Below, in pieces: positions 1-5,787 of a DNA stretch of 5,787 nucleotides. Origin of the DNA: Streptosporangiaceae bacterium (GTDB lineage Bacteria; Actinomycetota; Actinomycetes; Streptosporangiales; Streptosporangiaceae); assembly GCA_030040815.1 (NCBI GenBank), contig JASHSZ010000526.1, forward strand, positions 1 to 5,787. The letters are read 5' to 3'. Position numbers and translations under genes: made by a program. Within the stretch, counting starts at the first letter, position 1. The number at the start of each line of letters is the position of its first letter. Under the pieces are notes generated by a model that was not told where the DNA came from, did not search any database, and saw only the letters and a program-made list of their open reading frames with translations.

Positions 1-2088
1 CAGGCCCGCCAGGCGCGGCTTGCGTCCGAGCTGCCCGCCGACCGGTACCTGGACCGGGAAAACAGCTGGCTGCGGTTCGCCGAGCGCGTCCTTGAACTAG
101 CCGAGGACCCGACCGTGCCGCTGCTGGAGCGGGTCAGGTTTGCGTCGATTTTCGCCAGCGCGCTGGATGAATTCTTCGGCGTCCGGATCGCCGGCCGGGT
201 CCGCCGGATGGCCACCGGGCTGCCGGTGGAAGCCGCATCCGGTGAGTCGCCAGCCCAGATCCTCGTGCACGCCCTGGAGTTCGCCGGAGAGCTCATGGTG
301 CGGCACGCCCGCTGCTTCACCGACCAGCTGCAGCCGGACCTGGCCACCGAGGGCATCGAGATCCTGCGCTGGAAGGAACTGGGTAGCGACGAGCAGGTCC
401 GGCTGCAGCGGCTGTTCACCGAGCGCATCTTCCCGGTGCTGACGCCGCTGGCGGTGGACCCGGCGCACCCGTTCCCGTTCATTTCTGGTCAGTCCCTCAG
501 CCTCGCCGTGATGATCGCGGACCCGCGAACGGGGATGACCATGTTCGCCAGGCTCAAGGTCCCCCCGCTGCTGCCGCGGTTCCTGAGCGTGCTGCCGAAT
601 CGGTTCGTGCCGATCGAGGACGTGATCGCTGCGCATCTGGGCGAGCTGTTCGTGGGCCTCGACATCCTCGAGCACTACGCGTTCCGGGTCACCAGGATCA
701 CCGACCTGGAAATCGACGAGGACGTGACCGAGGACCTGCTCAAGTCGCTGGAGCGCGAGCTGACCCGGCGCCGGTTCGAGCCCGCGGTCCGGCTCGAGGT
801 CGAGGAGTCCATCTCCGACGCGGTGCTGGACAAGCTGGTCACCGAGCTCAGCATGGACAGCCGGGCCGTATACCGGCTGCCGGGACCGCTGGACCTGTCC
901 GGTCTGAGCGCGATCGCCGACCTCGACCGCCGTGACCTCAAGTACCCGACGTTCGTGCCCGCGGAGAGCGCGCTCGCGCACGATGGCGCCGACATGTTCA
1001 GCCAGCTGACCGAGCAGGACGTGCTGGTGCACCACCCCTACGACTCGTTTACCGCCAGCGTGCAGCGGCTGCTGGTGTCGGCGGCGGCCGATCCCAAGGT
1101 GCTCGCGATCAAGCAGACGCTGTACCGGACTAGCGGCGACTCCGAGATCGTCGACGCGCTCATCGACGCGGCCGAGGCGGGCAAGCAGGTCGTGGTTGTC
1201 GTCGAGATCAAGGCGCGCGGCGACGAGCAGGCCAACATCGGCTGGGTGCGCAAGCTGGAGCAGGCGGGCTGCCATGTCGTCTACGGGATGCTGGGGCTGA
1301 AGACGCACTGCAAGATGTCGCTGATCGTGCGGGGAGAGGCCGACGGCTCGCTCCGCCGGTTCTGCCACATCGGAACCGGCAACTACCATCCCAAGACCGC
1401 ACGGCTGTATGAGGACTTCGGGCTGCTGACCACGAACAGCGCCGTGGCAGAAGACGTCACGTACCTGTTCAACCACCTGACTGGCTACGGTCGGAAATCC
1501 GATTATCACCGGCTGCTGGTTGCCCCCGCGGGGGTCAGGGCGGGCCTCATCGAGCGGATTGAGGAGCAGGTCGCGCTGCAGCGCGCCGGACAGCCCGCGC
1601 TTATCCAGATGAAGTGCAACGCGATCATCGACGAGGAGATCGTCGACGCGTTGTACCGGGCCTCGATGGCCGGCGTGCCGATCGACCTGTGGATCCGGGG
1701 GATCTGCGCCATCCGGCCGGGTGTGCGCGGGCTGTCAGAGACGGTGCGGGTGCGCAGCGTGGTGGGCCGGTTCCTTGAGCACTCGCGCATCTACGCGTTC
1801 GGCACCGGGTCGAGCGACTCGCCCGGTGAGGTCTGGATCGGCAGCGCCGATCTCATGCACCGTAATCTGGACCGGCGGGTGGAGGTGCTGGTTCGGGTGA
1901 CCGACGAAGGGCAGCGAACCGAACTGCGGCAGCTCCTCAACATGGCTATGGACGAGCGCATCTCATCGTGGTGGCTGCGGCCCGACGGCGCCTGGACCCG
2001 GCATCAGTTCGATGACTCCGGCGCGCCGCTGGCCGACATTCAGGACCTGCTGATCCGGTCGCGGCGTGGCCGAGGCGCCGAGGCCTGA
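1..2088 (+). CDS. ppk1: Polyphosphate kinase 1 (RNA degradosome polyphosphate kinase), 5'-truncated by window edge
   Basis: PPK1 reversibly transfers the gamma phosphate of ATP to a growing inorganic polyphosphate chain. The frame is open from base 1, and the text before the first possible GTG (115) already reads as family sequence ([12 protein letters not shown] at codons 16-27), so the true start lies upstream. 695 residues are visible. Relatives are about 690-740 long, so only a short N-terminus is missing. In window codon numbers, the N-terminal domain spans roughly 15-120 ([11 protein letters not shown] at 54-64), the middle domain about 125-310, and the two phospholipase-D-like C-terminal domains about 335-500 and 505-680. 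The KTHCK histidine (codon 436) and the FLEH histidine (codon 594) correspond in position and spacing to E. coli His435, the autophosphorylated residue, and His592. [18 protein letters not shown] and [13 protein letters not shown] are further hallmarks. The TGA stop sits at or just before the start of mutT1, which suggests cotranscription. No damage to the frame is seen. Confidence 0.97.
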   Translation, partial: QARQARLASELPADRYLDRENSWLRFAERVLELAEDPTVPLLERVRFASIFASALDEFFGVRIAGRVRRMATGLPVEAASGESPAQILVHALEFAGELMVRHARCFTDQLQPDLATEGIEILRWKELGSDEQVRLQRLFTERIFPVLTPLAVDPAHPFPFISGQSLSLAVMIADPRTGMTMFARLKVPPLLPRFLSVLPNRFVPIEDVIAAHLGELFVGLDILEHYAFRVTRITDLEIDEDVTEDLLKSLERELTRRRFEPAVRLEVEESISDAVLDKLVTELSMDSRAVYRLPGPLDLSGLSAIADLDRRDLKYPTFVPAESALAHDGADMFSQLTEQDVLVHHPYDSFTASVQRLLVSAAADPKVLAIKQTLYRTSGDSEIVDALIDAAEAGKQVVVVVEIKARGDEQANIGWVRKLEQAGCHVVYGMLGLKTHCKMSLIVRGEADGSLRRFCHIGTGNYHPKTARLYEDFGLLTTNSAVAEDVTYLFNHLTGYGRKSDYHRLLVAPAGVRAGLIERIEEQVALQRAGQPALIQMKCNAIIDEEIVDALYRASMAGVPIDLWIRGICAIRPGVRGLSETVRVRSVVGRFLEHSRIYAFGTGSSDSPGEVWIGSADLMHRNLDRRVEVLVRVTDEGQRTELRQLLNMAMDERISSWWLRPDGAWTRHQFDDSGAPLADIQDLLIRSRRGRGAEA

Positions 2089-2095
2089 TCGCGTC

Positions 2096-3040
2096 GTGAC
2101 CGATCAGATCCGCGCAGCCGGCGCCGTGGTGCGGCAGCCGGCCGAGGAGTCCGCACGAGTGTTGCTCGTGCACCGGCCCAAGTACGACGACTGGAGCCTG
2201 CCCAAGGGCAAGCTCGAGCCCGGTGAGCACGTGCTGCTCGCCGCGACCCGCGAGGTGGCGGAGGAGACCGGGCTGCGGATCACGCTCGGCCGCCGGCTGC
2301 CGCCCGTGCACTACCTGTCCGACGGCGTGCCGAAGCGAGTCGATTACTGGGCGGCGACGGTCGAGGGGCCGCCTGCCGAGTTCGTGCCGAACCGCGAGAT
2401 CAACGGGCTGGCCTGGGTGGTGTTCGACGTGGCCGGCTCGGCCGGCCGTTCGCACGCCGTCAGTCAGGGCGCGGCGACGGACCGTGTCGCACTGACCTAC
2501 GATCGCGACGCCGAGACGGTGGCCGCGGCGCTCGCCGGGCCGTTTGCTACGACGCCGCTGATCCTGCTCCGGCACGCCGAGGCCGGCCACAAGTCCGACT
2601 GGCCCGGCGACGACCTGCTCCGGCCGCTGGACCCGCAGGGCGAGCACGACGCCCGGTCACTGGCGGCGTTGTTGCGCTGCTTCGGGCTGAGCCGGGTGAT
2701 CAGCGCGCCAGCCGAACGGTGCCAGGCGACGGTCCGCCCGTACGCCGCGGCGACAGGCGGCATGGTCGAGGTCGAGCCGGCCTTCGGCGTGACCGGCGCC
2801 GACGCCAGCAGCGCCGGGGCCGACCCGGAGAAGACCGCGGCAACCCTGGCCGCGGCAGCAGAGCCCGTCCTTATTTGCGGGCACCGGGAGAACCTGCCTG
2901 GCCTGCTGGCGGCGGCGTGTGCGGAACTCGGTGCCGAGCCCCCTGCCGGCGCACCGCTGCGCAAGGGGGAGTTCCTGGTGCTGCACCGGGCCGAGGGCCG
3001 GCTGATTGCGGCCGAGCGGTACCACCCGGACGGGCTGTAG
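2096..3040 (+). CDS. mutT1: MutT1-type Nudix hydrolase fused to histidine phosphatase domain
   Basis: This is a two-domain protein of 314 aa. Residues 7-115 form a Nudix fold with a perfect Nudix box at 38-60 (G-x5-E-x7-REVAEETGL), preceded by the [10 protein letters not shown] segment typical of MutT1. After a linker rich in Ala and Gly, residues 154-310 form a histidine-phosphatase domain with LLRHAEAG (catalytic His160), SAPAERC (Arg208) and a second-histidine motif CGHRENLP (His263). Mycobacterial MutT1 hydrolyses 8-oxo-dGTP and 8-oxo-GTP to the diphosphates and also attacks diadenosine polyphosphates; that activity is inferred here. The start is uncertain. GTG 2096 puts the Nudix domain close to the N-terminus and has a GAGG (2080-2083), although 12 bases away. 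GTG 2066 would overlap ppk1 by 23 bases, adds 10 residues and has no visible ribosome site. The gene is probably translated from the ppk1 transcript. It converges with ogt. Confidence 0.92.
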   Translation: MTDQIRAAGAVVRQPAEESARVLLVHRPKYDDWSLPKGKLEPGEHVLLAATREVAEETGLRITLGRRLPPVHYLSDGVPKRVDYWAATVEGPPAEFVPNREINGLAWVVFDVAGSAGRSHAVSQGAATDRVALTYDRDAETVAAALAGPFATTPLILLRHAEAGHKSDWPGDDLLRPLDPQGEHDARSLAALLRCFGLSRVISAPAERCQATVRPYAAATGGMVEVEPAFGVTGADASSAGADPEKTAATLAAAAEPVLICGHRENLPGLLAAACAELGAEPPAGAPLRKGEFLVLHRAEGRLIAAERYHPDGL

Positions 3041-3082
3041 GCGGTCTGTGCTCGCCACCGGCCGCCGCCCCGCCGGGAGAGT

Positions 3083-3682
3083 TCAGTCCGGCCGGGCCAT
3101 AGGCTGCCAGTCCAGCGTCGGCGGCAGCGCGCCTTCGAGGATGAGCAGCCAGCGCTTCACTTCGACACCCGCGCCGCCGCTGTAGCCGCCCATGCCGTCG
3201 CTGGCGACGACCCGGTGGCACGGCACGATGACCGGGATTGGGTTCCCGCCCATGATGGTGCCAACGGTCCGTGCGGCGAGGCCTGCCGGAGGCCTGGTTG
3301 GGCCGTCCGCCCGAGCACCCGCCGGGCCGGCGTCTGTCAGGCCGGAAGCCCGCGCTAGCGCGCCGTAGCTGATGGTGCGCCCGTAGCTCACGGAGCTGGC
3401 GAGAACGCTGAGTACCTGGCGTTGCAGCCCGGCGGTCGCCGCCCAGTCGACCGCGACACCGAAAACCTGGCGATCACCGCAGAAGTACTCGGTGAGTTCC
3501 CGGCGGGCCACGTCGGCGAGCTCGCGCGCGGCCGGATCGGCGTCTTCAGCATGGCCGCCGGCGCCCTGCGCTCCCGCCGCCGGGAGAGCGCCGTAGCGGA
3601 CGCGGGCCACGCCCGCCGGGCTGCACCCTACCGACACGGGTCCGACCGGCGTGCGCAGCCACGCCCAACTCAGCCGGGTCAT
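3083..3682 (-). CDS. ogt: Methylated-DNA--[protein]-cysteine S-methyltransferase (O6-alkylguanine-DNA alkyltransferase)
   Basis: This suicide DNA-repair protein transfers an alkyl group from O6-alkylguanine (or O4-alkylthymine) in DNA to its own cysteine. It has 199 aa. The active site IVPCHRVVA is at 152-160, with Cys155 as acceptor. The recognition helix LAARTVGTIMGGNP (135-148) carries the arginine finger (Arg138) and the asparagine hinge (Asn147), and SYGALA (105-110) holds the conserved tyrosine. The C-terminal GGYSGGAGVEVKRWLLILEG is the normal end of the fold. The N-terminal domain (about 1-75) is poorly conserved, as is usual. There is no Ada-type AraC or metal-binding N-terminus, so this is the stand-alone Ogt class. 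One oddity is an extra stretch of about 18 Ala/Gly/Pro-rich residues (about 116-134) just before the recognition helix. The ATG at 3682 lies 10 bases after the GT87 stop, with no strong ribosome site, so translation is probably coupled to that upstream gene. Its 3' end faces mutT1 with 42 bases between. Confidence 0.95.
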   Translation of the reverse strand: MTRLSWAWLRTPVGPVSVGCSPAGVARVRYGALPAAGAQGAGGHAEDADPAARELADVARRELTEYFCGDRQVFGVAVDWAATAGLQRQVLSVLASSVSYGRTISYGALARASGLTDAGPAGARADGPTRPPAGLAARTVGTIMGGNPIPVIVPCHRVVASDGMGGYSGGAGVEVKRWLLILEGALPPTLDWQPMARPD

Positions 3683-3692
3683 CGCTGGTCAC

Positions 3693-5009
3693 TCACTCGG
3701 ACGTCCGGGGCCGCAGCGGCCCGCCGCCGCCCGGCTCCGGCGGCGGCTGCGCGGCGGCTGCGAGCTGCTGCTCTGCCGCCGCTGCCGGTGCCCGGCCACG
3801 GCGCGCGCGCTCGCGCAGGAAGGCCGCGGCGGCGATGCCAAGGGCAGCGACGCCAGCCAGGACGTAGATCTCGCTCACCACCAGCCAGAAGACTGGCAAG
3901 TGGAGCTGCTGCCCGACGGTCAGCTTCGGCTGGTGCCGGGCGATCCCGGTCCACCCGATGCCCGCGAGCACGGCGATGGCGGCGAGCCAGAACCGCGTCT
4001 GTCGCGGGGCCTCGTGTCGTCGGCGCCATACCGCCAGCGCCACCAGCAGCAGCGCGGGCACCGCCATCACCCAGTGGTGGGTCCACGAGATCGGCGACAC
4101 GAGCAGACCGGTGACCGCGCACAGCCCGTAGCCAATTGCGTCGTTGCCGCGCTGTCCCTCGTGAGCGGCGAGCGCGAGCCCGACGAGCCCGACGGCGACG
4201 GCCAGGACAAGCCACCGTGACCCCGCCTCGTGGCCGACGGTCCGGCTGACCGCGCCCAGCAGGCTCTGGTTCCAGTCGTTGGACAGCCGGGCGACGTGGC
4301 TCGAATTCAGGAACGTCAGGTCCGCCCAGTAGTACTGGGACGCGCGCGGCACCACCGCGTACCCGACGGCGATGGTGGCAGCCAACGCGCCGAGGGCGAC
4401 AACCGCGGCACGCAGCCGGCGGGTGGCGGCCAGGTACAGGACGAATATCAGCGGGATCAGCTTGATGCCGGCAGCGATGCCGGTCGCCACGCCCTTGACG
4501 GGCGAGTCGTCCGGCAGCGTGAGGTCAATCAGCACCATGACCGTAAGCAGGATGTTGACCTGCCCGAATGCGACCGTGGTGTAGACCGGCTCGAGCCAGA
4601 TGGCGGCCACGGAGACGACAAGCGCGAGCCGGACGGCATCGGCGCGAGTGAGCCAGTGCGAGACCGGTCGCAGGCGCAGGGCCAGGTAGAACATGACCGG
4701 CGTGGCCGCCACGTTGGCGACGAGCATCAGCCCGACGGCGACCCACCAGGGCAGCACCGCCAGCGGGGTGAACACGACCGCGGCGAACGGTGGGTAGGTG
4801 AACGGCAGTCCCCAGAAGTGGATGCCGTAGAGCCACGTACCGTGCACGATCGCGGCGGCCCCGGTCCGGTAGACGTGCAGGTCCACGAAGGCGGCCTTGG
4901 CCGCGGCCGCGACAAACCCGCAGAGCGCGGCCGACCCCAGGTAGGCGAGCGTCAGCCGCCGGAGGCCACGTCGGCCCCCCAGCCACCGATCCCAGCGTGC
5001 CCACCGCAC
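3693..5009 (-). CDS. GT87 family (DUF2029) polyprenol-phosphate-mannose-dependent mannosyltransferase, integral membrane
   Basis: This is a GT-C fold glycosyltransferase of the cytoplasmic membrane, 438 aa, with about ten or more hydrophobic segments (first at about 20-41, last at about 372-397). Family signatures appear in order: FVDLHVYRTGA (41-51, Asp43 being the likely catalytic aspartate of the first extracytoplasmic loop), FTYPPFAAVVFTPLAVLPW (70-88), FGQVNILL (148-155), GIAAGIKLIPLIF (177-189), SNDWNQSLLGA (243-253) and LVSPISWTHHWVM (303-315). Characterised relatives (mycobacterial PimE, Rv2181) add alpha-1,2-mannose from polyprenyl-phosphate-mannose to phosphatidylinositol mannosides or lipomannan. 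The acceptor here cannot be deduced. The C-terminal 36 residues form a probably disordered Ala/Pro/Gly/Arg-rich cytoplasmic tail. The GTG start (5009) leaves a short basic N-terminus before the first membrane segment. No ribosome site precedes it, and a -10-like hexamer six bases upstream suggests a leaderless message. ogt follows after 10 bases in the same transcript. Confidence 0.93.
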   Translation of the reverse strand: MRWARWDRWLGGRRGLRRLTLAYLGSAALCGFVAAAAKAAFVDLHVYRTGAAAIVHGTWLYGIHFWGLPFTYPPFAAVVFTPLAVLPWWVAVGLMLVANVAATPVMFYLALRLRPVSHWLTRADAVRLALVVSVAAIWLEPVYTTVAFGQVNILLTVMVLIDLTLPDDSPVKGVATGIAAGIKLIPLIFVLYLAATRRLRAAVVALGALAATIAVGYAVVPRASQYYWADLTFLNSSHVARLSNDWNQSLLGAVSRTVGHEAGSRWLVLAVAVGLVGLALAAHEGQRGNDAIGYGLCAVTGLLVSPISWTHHWVMAVPALLLVALAVWRRRHEAPRQTRFWLAAIAVLAGIGWTGIARHQPKLTVGQQLHLPVFWLVVSEIYVLAGVAALGIAAAAFLRERARRGRAPAAAAEQQLAAAAQPPPEPGGGGPLRPRTSE

Positions 5010-5015
5010 CGGCCT

Positions 5016-5021
5016 AGCGTA
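5016..5021 (-). promoter_or_regulatory. Possible -10 element for a leaderless GT87-ogt transcript
   Basis: On the minus strand TACGCT fits the actinobacterial -10 pattern TAnnnT. It ends six bases before the GTG start at 5009, so transcription would begin at or next to the start codon. That agrees with the lack of a Shine-Dalgarno sequence. No good -35 is seen at the usual distance; the best candidate, GCGACT, is 15 bases upstream and matches only weakly. This is an inference from position and a short motif. Confidence 0.35.
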
Positions 5022-5028
5022 GCCGGAA

Positions 5029-5058
5029 CCACCGCCAGTCGCAGGGCCGCGGCGGTGG
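5029..5058. repeat. 8-bp perfect inverted repeat in the divergent intergenic region
   Basis: CCACCGCC (5029-5036) and GGCGGTGG (5051-5058) are exact reverse complements separated by 14 bases. The repeat lies between the two outward-facing promoters, overlapping the presumed -35 area of the GT87 promoter and ending six bases before the DUF2695 promoter motif. It could be an operator for a dimeric regulator or a hairpin. In sequence this GC-rich, chance repeats are not rare, so function is unproven. Confidence 0.4.
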
Positions 5059-5063
5059 CAGAA

Positions 5064-5086
5064 CTGTCAGTGCCCCGCGGTACAAC
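5064..5086 (+). promoter_or_regulatory. RecA-NDp/PafBC-type DNA-damage promoter upstream of the DUF2695 gene
   Basis: CTGTCAGTG (5064-5072), an 8-base spacer and TACAAC (5081-5086) follow the layout of the LexA-independent damage promoter of actinobacteria (TTGTCRGTG, 8 bases, TAnnnT), which is activated by PafBC in mycobacteria. Eight of nine bases of the upstream element match. The -10 differs at its last base (C for T). Transcription would start at about 5091-5094, leaving a leader of roughly 36-39 bases that contains the ribosome site at 5118. The motif and spacing are seen directly; damage induction is inferred. Confidence 0.6.
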
Positions 5087-5117
5087 AGGGATGTCGGGGC
5101 GGGGGTTCCAGAATGGC

Positions 5118-5123
5118 GGGGAG
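5118..5123 (+). promoter_or_regulatory. Ribosome binding site fixing the DUF2695 start
   Basis: GGGGAG lies six bases before the ATG at 5130. The reading frame stays open far upstream on this strand, antisense to the GT87 gene, so this site together with the promoter motif upstream is what decides that translation begins at 5130. Confidence 0.7.
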
Positions 5124-5129
5124 TCGACT

Positions 5130-5480
5130 ATGACGGACGACATTGCCGAAACGATTGAGGCGGAGCTCCTCGCGCTGTCGGTGGCGCTGACCGAGCCTGA
5201 TGACCGGGAGTGCCTGCGCTGCTTCCTGCTGCGGATGATCAGCGAGTTTGGCTGTACCGGCACGCACCGGTGGACGATCAGGTGGCGCGACGTGCGAGCG
5301 CCGCGGGCAACCGGCCTGCTCGGTAAGCTCGCGGAGCTCGGCGGCGGCTGTGACTGCGAGGTCCTGCTGAACGTGTTCCCGCAGTATCCGCCGACTACGC
5401 GGCTGCTGCCGTGCGCCGGCCAGCCGCAGTCAGGTTCCGCCGTGCCCTGCGACCTGCGCATCCTGCGTCGTACGGCCTGA
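5130..5480 (+). CDS. DUF2695 family protein, small cysteine-rich, function unknown
   Basis: This is a soluble protein of 116 aa with no signal peptide or membrane segment. The family pattern is clear: ECLRCFLLRMISEFGC (27-42), HRWTIRWRDVRAPRAT (46-61) and GGGCDCEVLLNVF (71-83). These carry five family-type cysteines (28, 31, 42, 74, 76) that could bind a metal; this is an inference, as no function is established that I know of. The N-terminal 26 residues are acidic and helical in character. The C-terminal tail (84-116) is Pro/Arg-rich and adds two further cysteines (95, 107). The start at ATG 5130 is supported by a good ribosome site six bases upstream. The gene is monocistronic, divergent from the GT87-ogt operon and convergent with rnd (29 bases between stops). 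Its promoter resembles the PafBC damage class, which hints at a role in the DNA-damage response. Confidence 0.85.
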   Translation: MTDDIAETIEAELLALSVALTEPDDRECLRCFLLRMISEFGCTGTHRWTIRWRDVRAPRATGLLGKLAELGGGCDCEVLLNVFPQYPPTTRLLPCAGQPQSGSAVPCDLRILRRTA

Positions 5481-5509
5481 GCCGGGCGACGGCGGCGTGC
5501 CGGGCGGCG

Positions 5510-5787
5510 CTACTCGAAGCCCTTCTCCAGAATCCGGAGCAGCGCCTTGGCCAGCGGGATGCCGGTCAGATCCGCTTGCCAAGGCCGCGCCCCGTACCCG
5601 GCCAGATCAGCGGCGACTGATGCGGGGCTGATATCGGCCGGTGGCTGCCAGGCGAGCCGGCGGACCGCGTCGGGCGGCAGCAGGTTCTCGGCCGGAAGGC
5701 CGTGAGAGTCGGCGAGCGCGGCCACGACCGCGCGGGCGGCGATCAGCCGCTGGGCGGCCTCCGGGTCGCGCTCCGGCCAGCGATGTG
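5510..5787 (-). CDS. rnd: Ribonuclease D, C-terminal part (5' end beyond window)
   Basis: RNase D is a 3'-to-5' exoribonuclease of the DEDD class that takes part in tRNA 3' trimming. Only the last 91 residues are visible; the N-terminal exonuclease domain and first HRDC domain lie outside the window. The visible part reads RWPERDPEAAQRLIAARAVV, then LADSHGLPAENLLPPDAVRRLAW, then a final stretch ending in YGARPWQADLTGIPLAKALL. The ENLL-P-AVRRLAW-P pattern and the GARPWQ near the end are typical of the HRDC-like C-terminal region of actinobacterial RNase D proteins. The frame is open to the window edge, so the GTG at 5725 is internal rather than a start. The assignment rests on the C-terminus alone, so another HRDC protein is possible but less likely. 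Confidence 0.88.
   Translation of the reverse strand, partial: HRWPERDPEAAQRLIAARAVVAALADSHGLPAENLLPPDAVRRLAWQPPADISPASVAADLAGYGARPWQADLTGIPLAKALLRILEKGFE

Noticed and set aside
115..117. GTG as the start of ppk1
   Set aside because: Family-conserved sequence ([12 protein letters not shown] and following) precedes it in frame, so the gene begins upstream of the window.
97..1509. Long minus-strand open frame (470 codons) opposite ppk1
   Set aside because: It is a shadow of the PPK1 coding frame in GC-rich DNA. The product is rich in Arg, Gln, His and Val, shows no recognisable domain, and PPK1 on the other strand is unambiguous.
1946..2647. Minus-strand open frame of 233 codons across the ppk1-mutT1 junction
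   Set aside because: It is antisense to two clear genes and has no recognisable domain or ribosome site.
3041..3082. Terminator between the convergent mutT1 and ogt stops
   Set aside because: CCGGC (3058-3062) can pair with GCCGG (3072-3076), but the stem is only 5 bp with a 9-base loop and no T-run on either strand, which is too weak to call.
3630..3637. Damage-promoter-like TGTCGGT on the minus strand inside ogt
   Set aside because: It lies within the coding sequence downstream of the ogt start, and no TAnnnT follows at the required 8-base spacing.
3422..4220. Plus-strand open frames opposite ogt and the 3' part of the GT87 gene
   Set aside because: The translations are low-complexity, Arg/Ala/Pro-rich or Asp/Gln-rich shadows of the minus-strand genes, whose motifs are clear.
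4230..5129. 300-codon upstream extension of the DUF2695 frame
   Set aside because: It runs antisense through the GT87 gene, reads as low-complexity Gly/Arg/Gln/Asp sequence, and the promoter motif and ribosome site just before 5130 mark the true start.
5481..5509. Terminator or element between the DUF2695 gene and rnd
   Set aside because: Only a short GCCGGGCG direct repeat (5481-5488 and 5499-5506) is visible, with no stem or T-run. It is expected in GC-rich sequence.
5411..5620. Small plus-strand open frame spanning the DUF2695-rnd junction
   Set aside because: It overlaps the ends of two better supported genes in other frames and shows no domain.

Overview
The window is a strongly GC-rich piece of an actinobacterial (Actinomycetota) chromosome. 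This rests on the heavy G/C bias at third codon positions, the GTG starts, a polyphosphate kinase of actinobacterial type followed by a two-domain MutT1-type Nudix/histidine-phosphatase gene, a GT87-type polyprenol-phosphate-mannose glycosyltransferase, and a promoter resembling the actinobacterial DNA-damage (RecA-NDp/PafBC) class. Order or genus cannot be fixed from the sequence alone. There are six protein genes, two of them cut by the window edges. I see no RNA gene, insertion sequence or CRISPR array.

Left block (1-3040, plus strand): the 3' part of ppk1 (polyphosphate kinase; start lies before the window), followed directly by mutT1. The pair is tightly packed and very probably cotranscribed. 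A ppk-mutT1 neighbourhood is familiar from mycobacteria. PPK1 makes and consumes polyphosphate. MutT1 cleans up 8-oxo-dGTP and related nucleotides, including diadenosine polyphosphates.

Middle block (3083-5009, minus strand): a GT87-family integral-membrane mannosyltransferase gene starting at 5009, followed after only 10 bases by ogt (O6-alkylguanine-DNA alkyltransferase). The ogt gene converges on mutT1 with 42 bases between their stops. The membrane gene therefore appears to drive expression of the repair gene.

Right block (5010-5787): a 120-base divergent intergenic region separates the GT87 gene from a small plus-strand DUF2695 gene (116 aa, cysteine-rich). It holds a convincing SOS-independent DNA-damage promoter motif for the DUF2695 gene, a weaker -10 element on the other strand that would give a leaderless GT87 transcript, and an 8-bp perfect inverted repeat between them. 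The window ends in the C-terminal part of ribonuclease D (rnd), on the minus strand and convergent with the DUF2695 gene.

Much of the region concerns genome and nucleotide-pool maintenance (mutT1, ogt, possibly the DUF2695 gene). The most interesting lead is the uncharacterised DUF2695 gene under an apparent DNA-damage promoter. No clearly new multi-gene system is visible; the other genes belong to known families.
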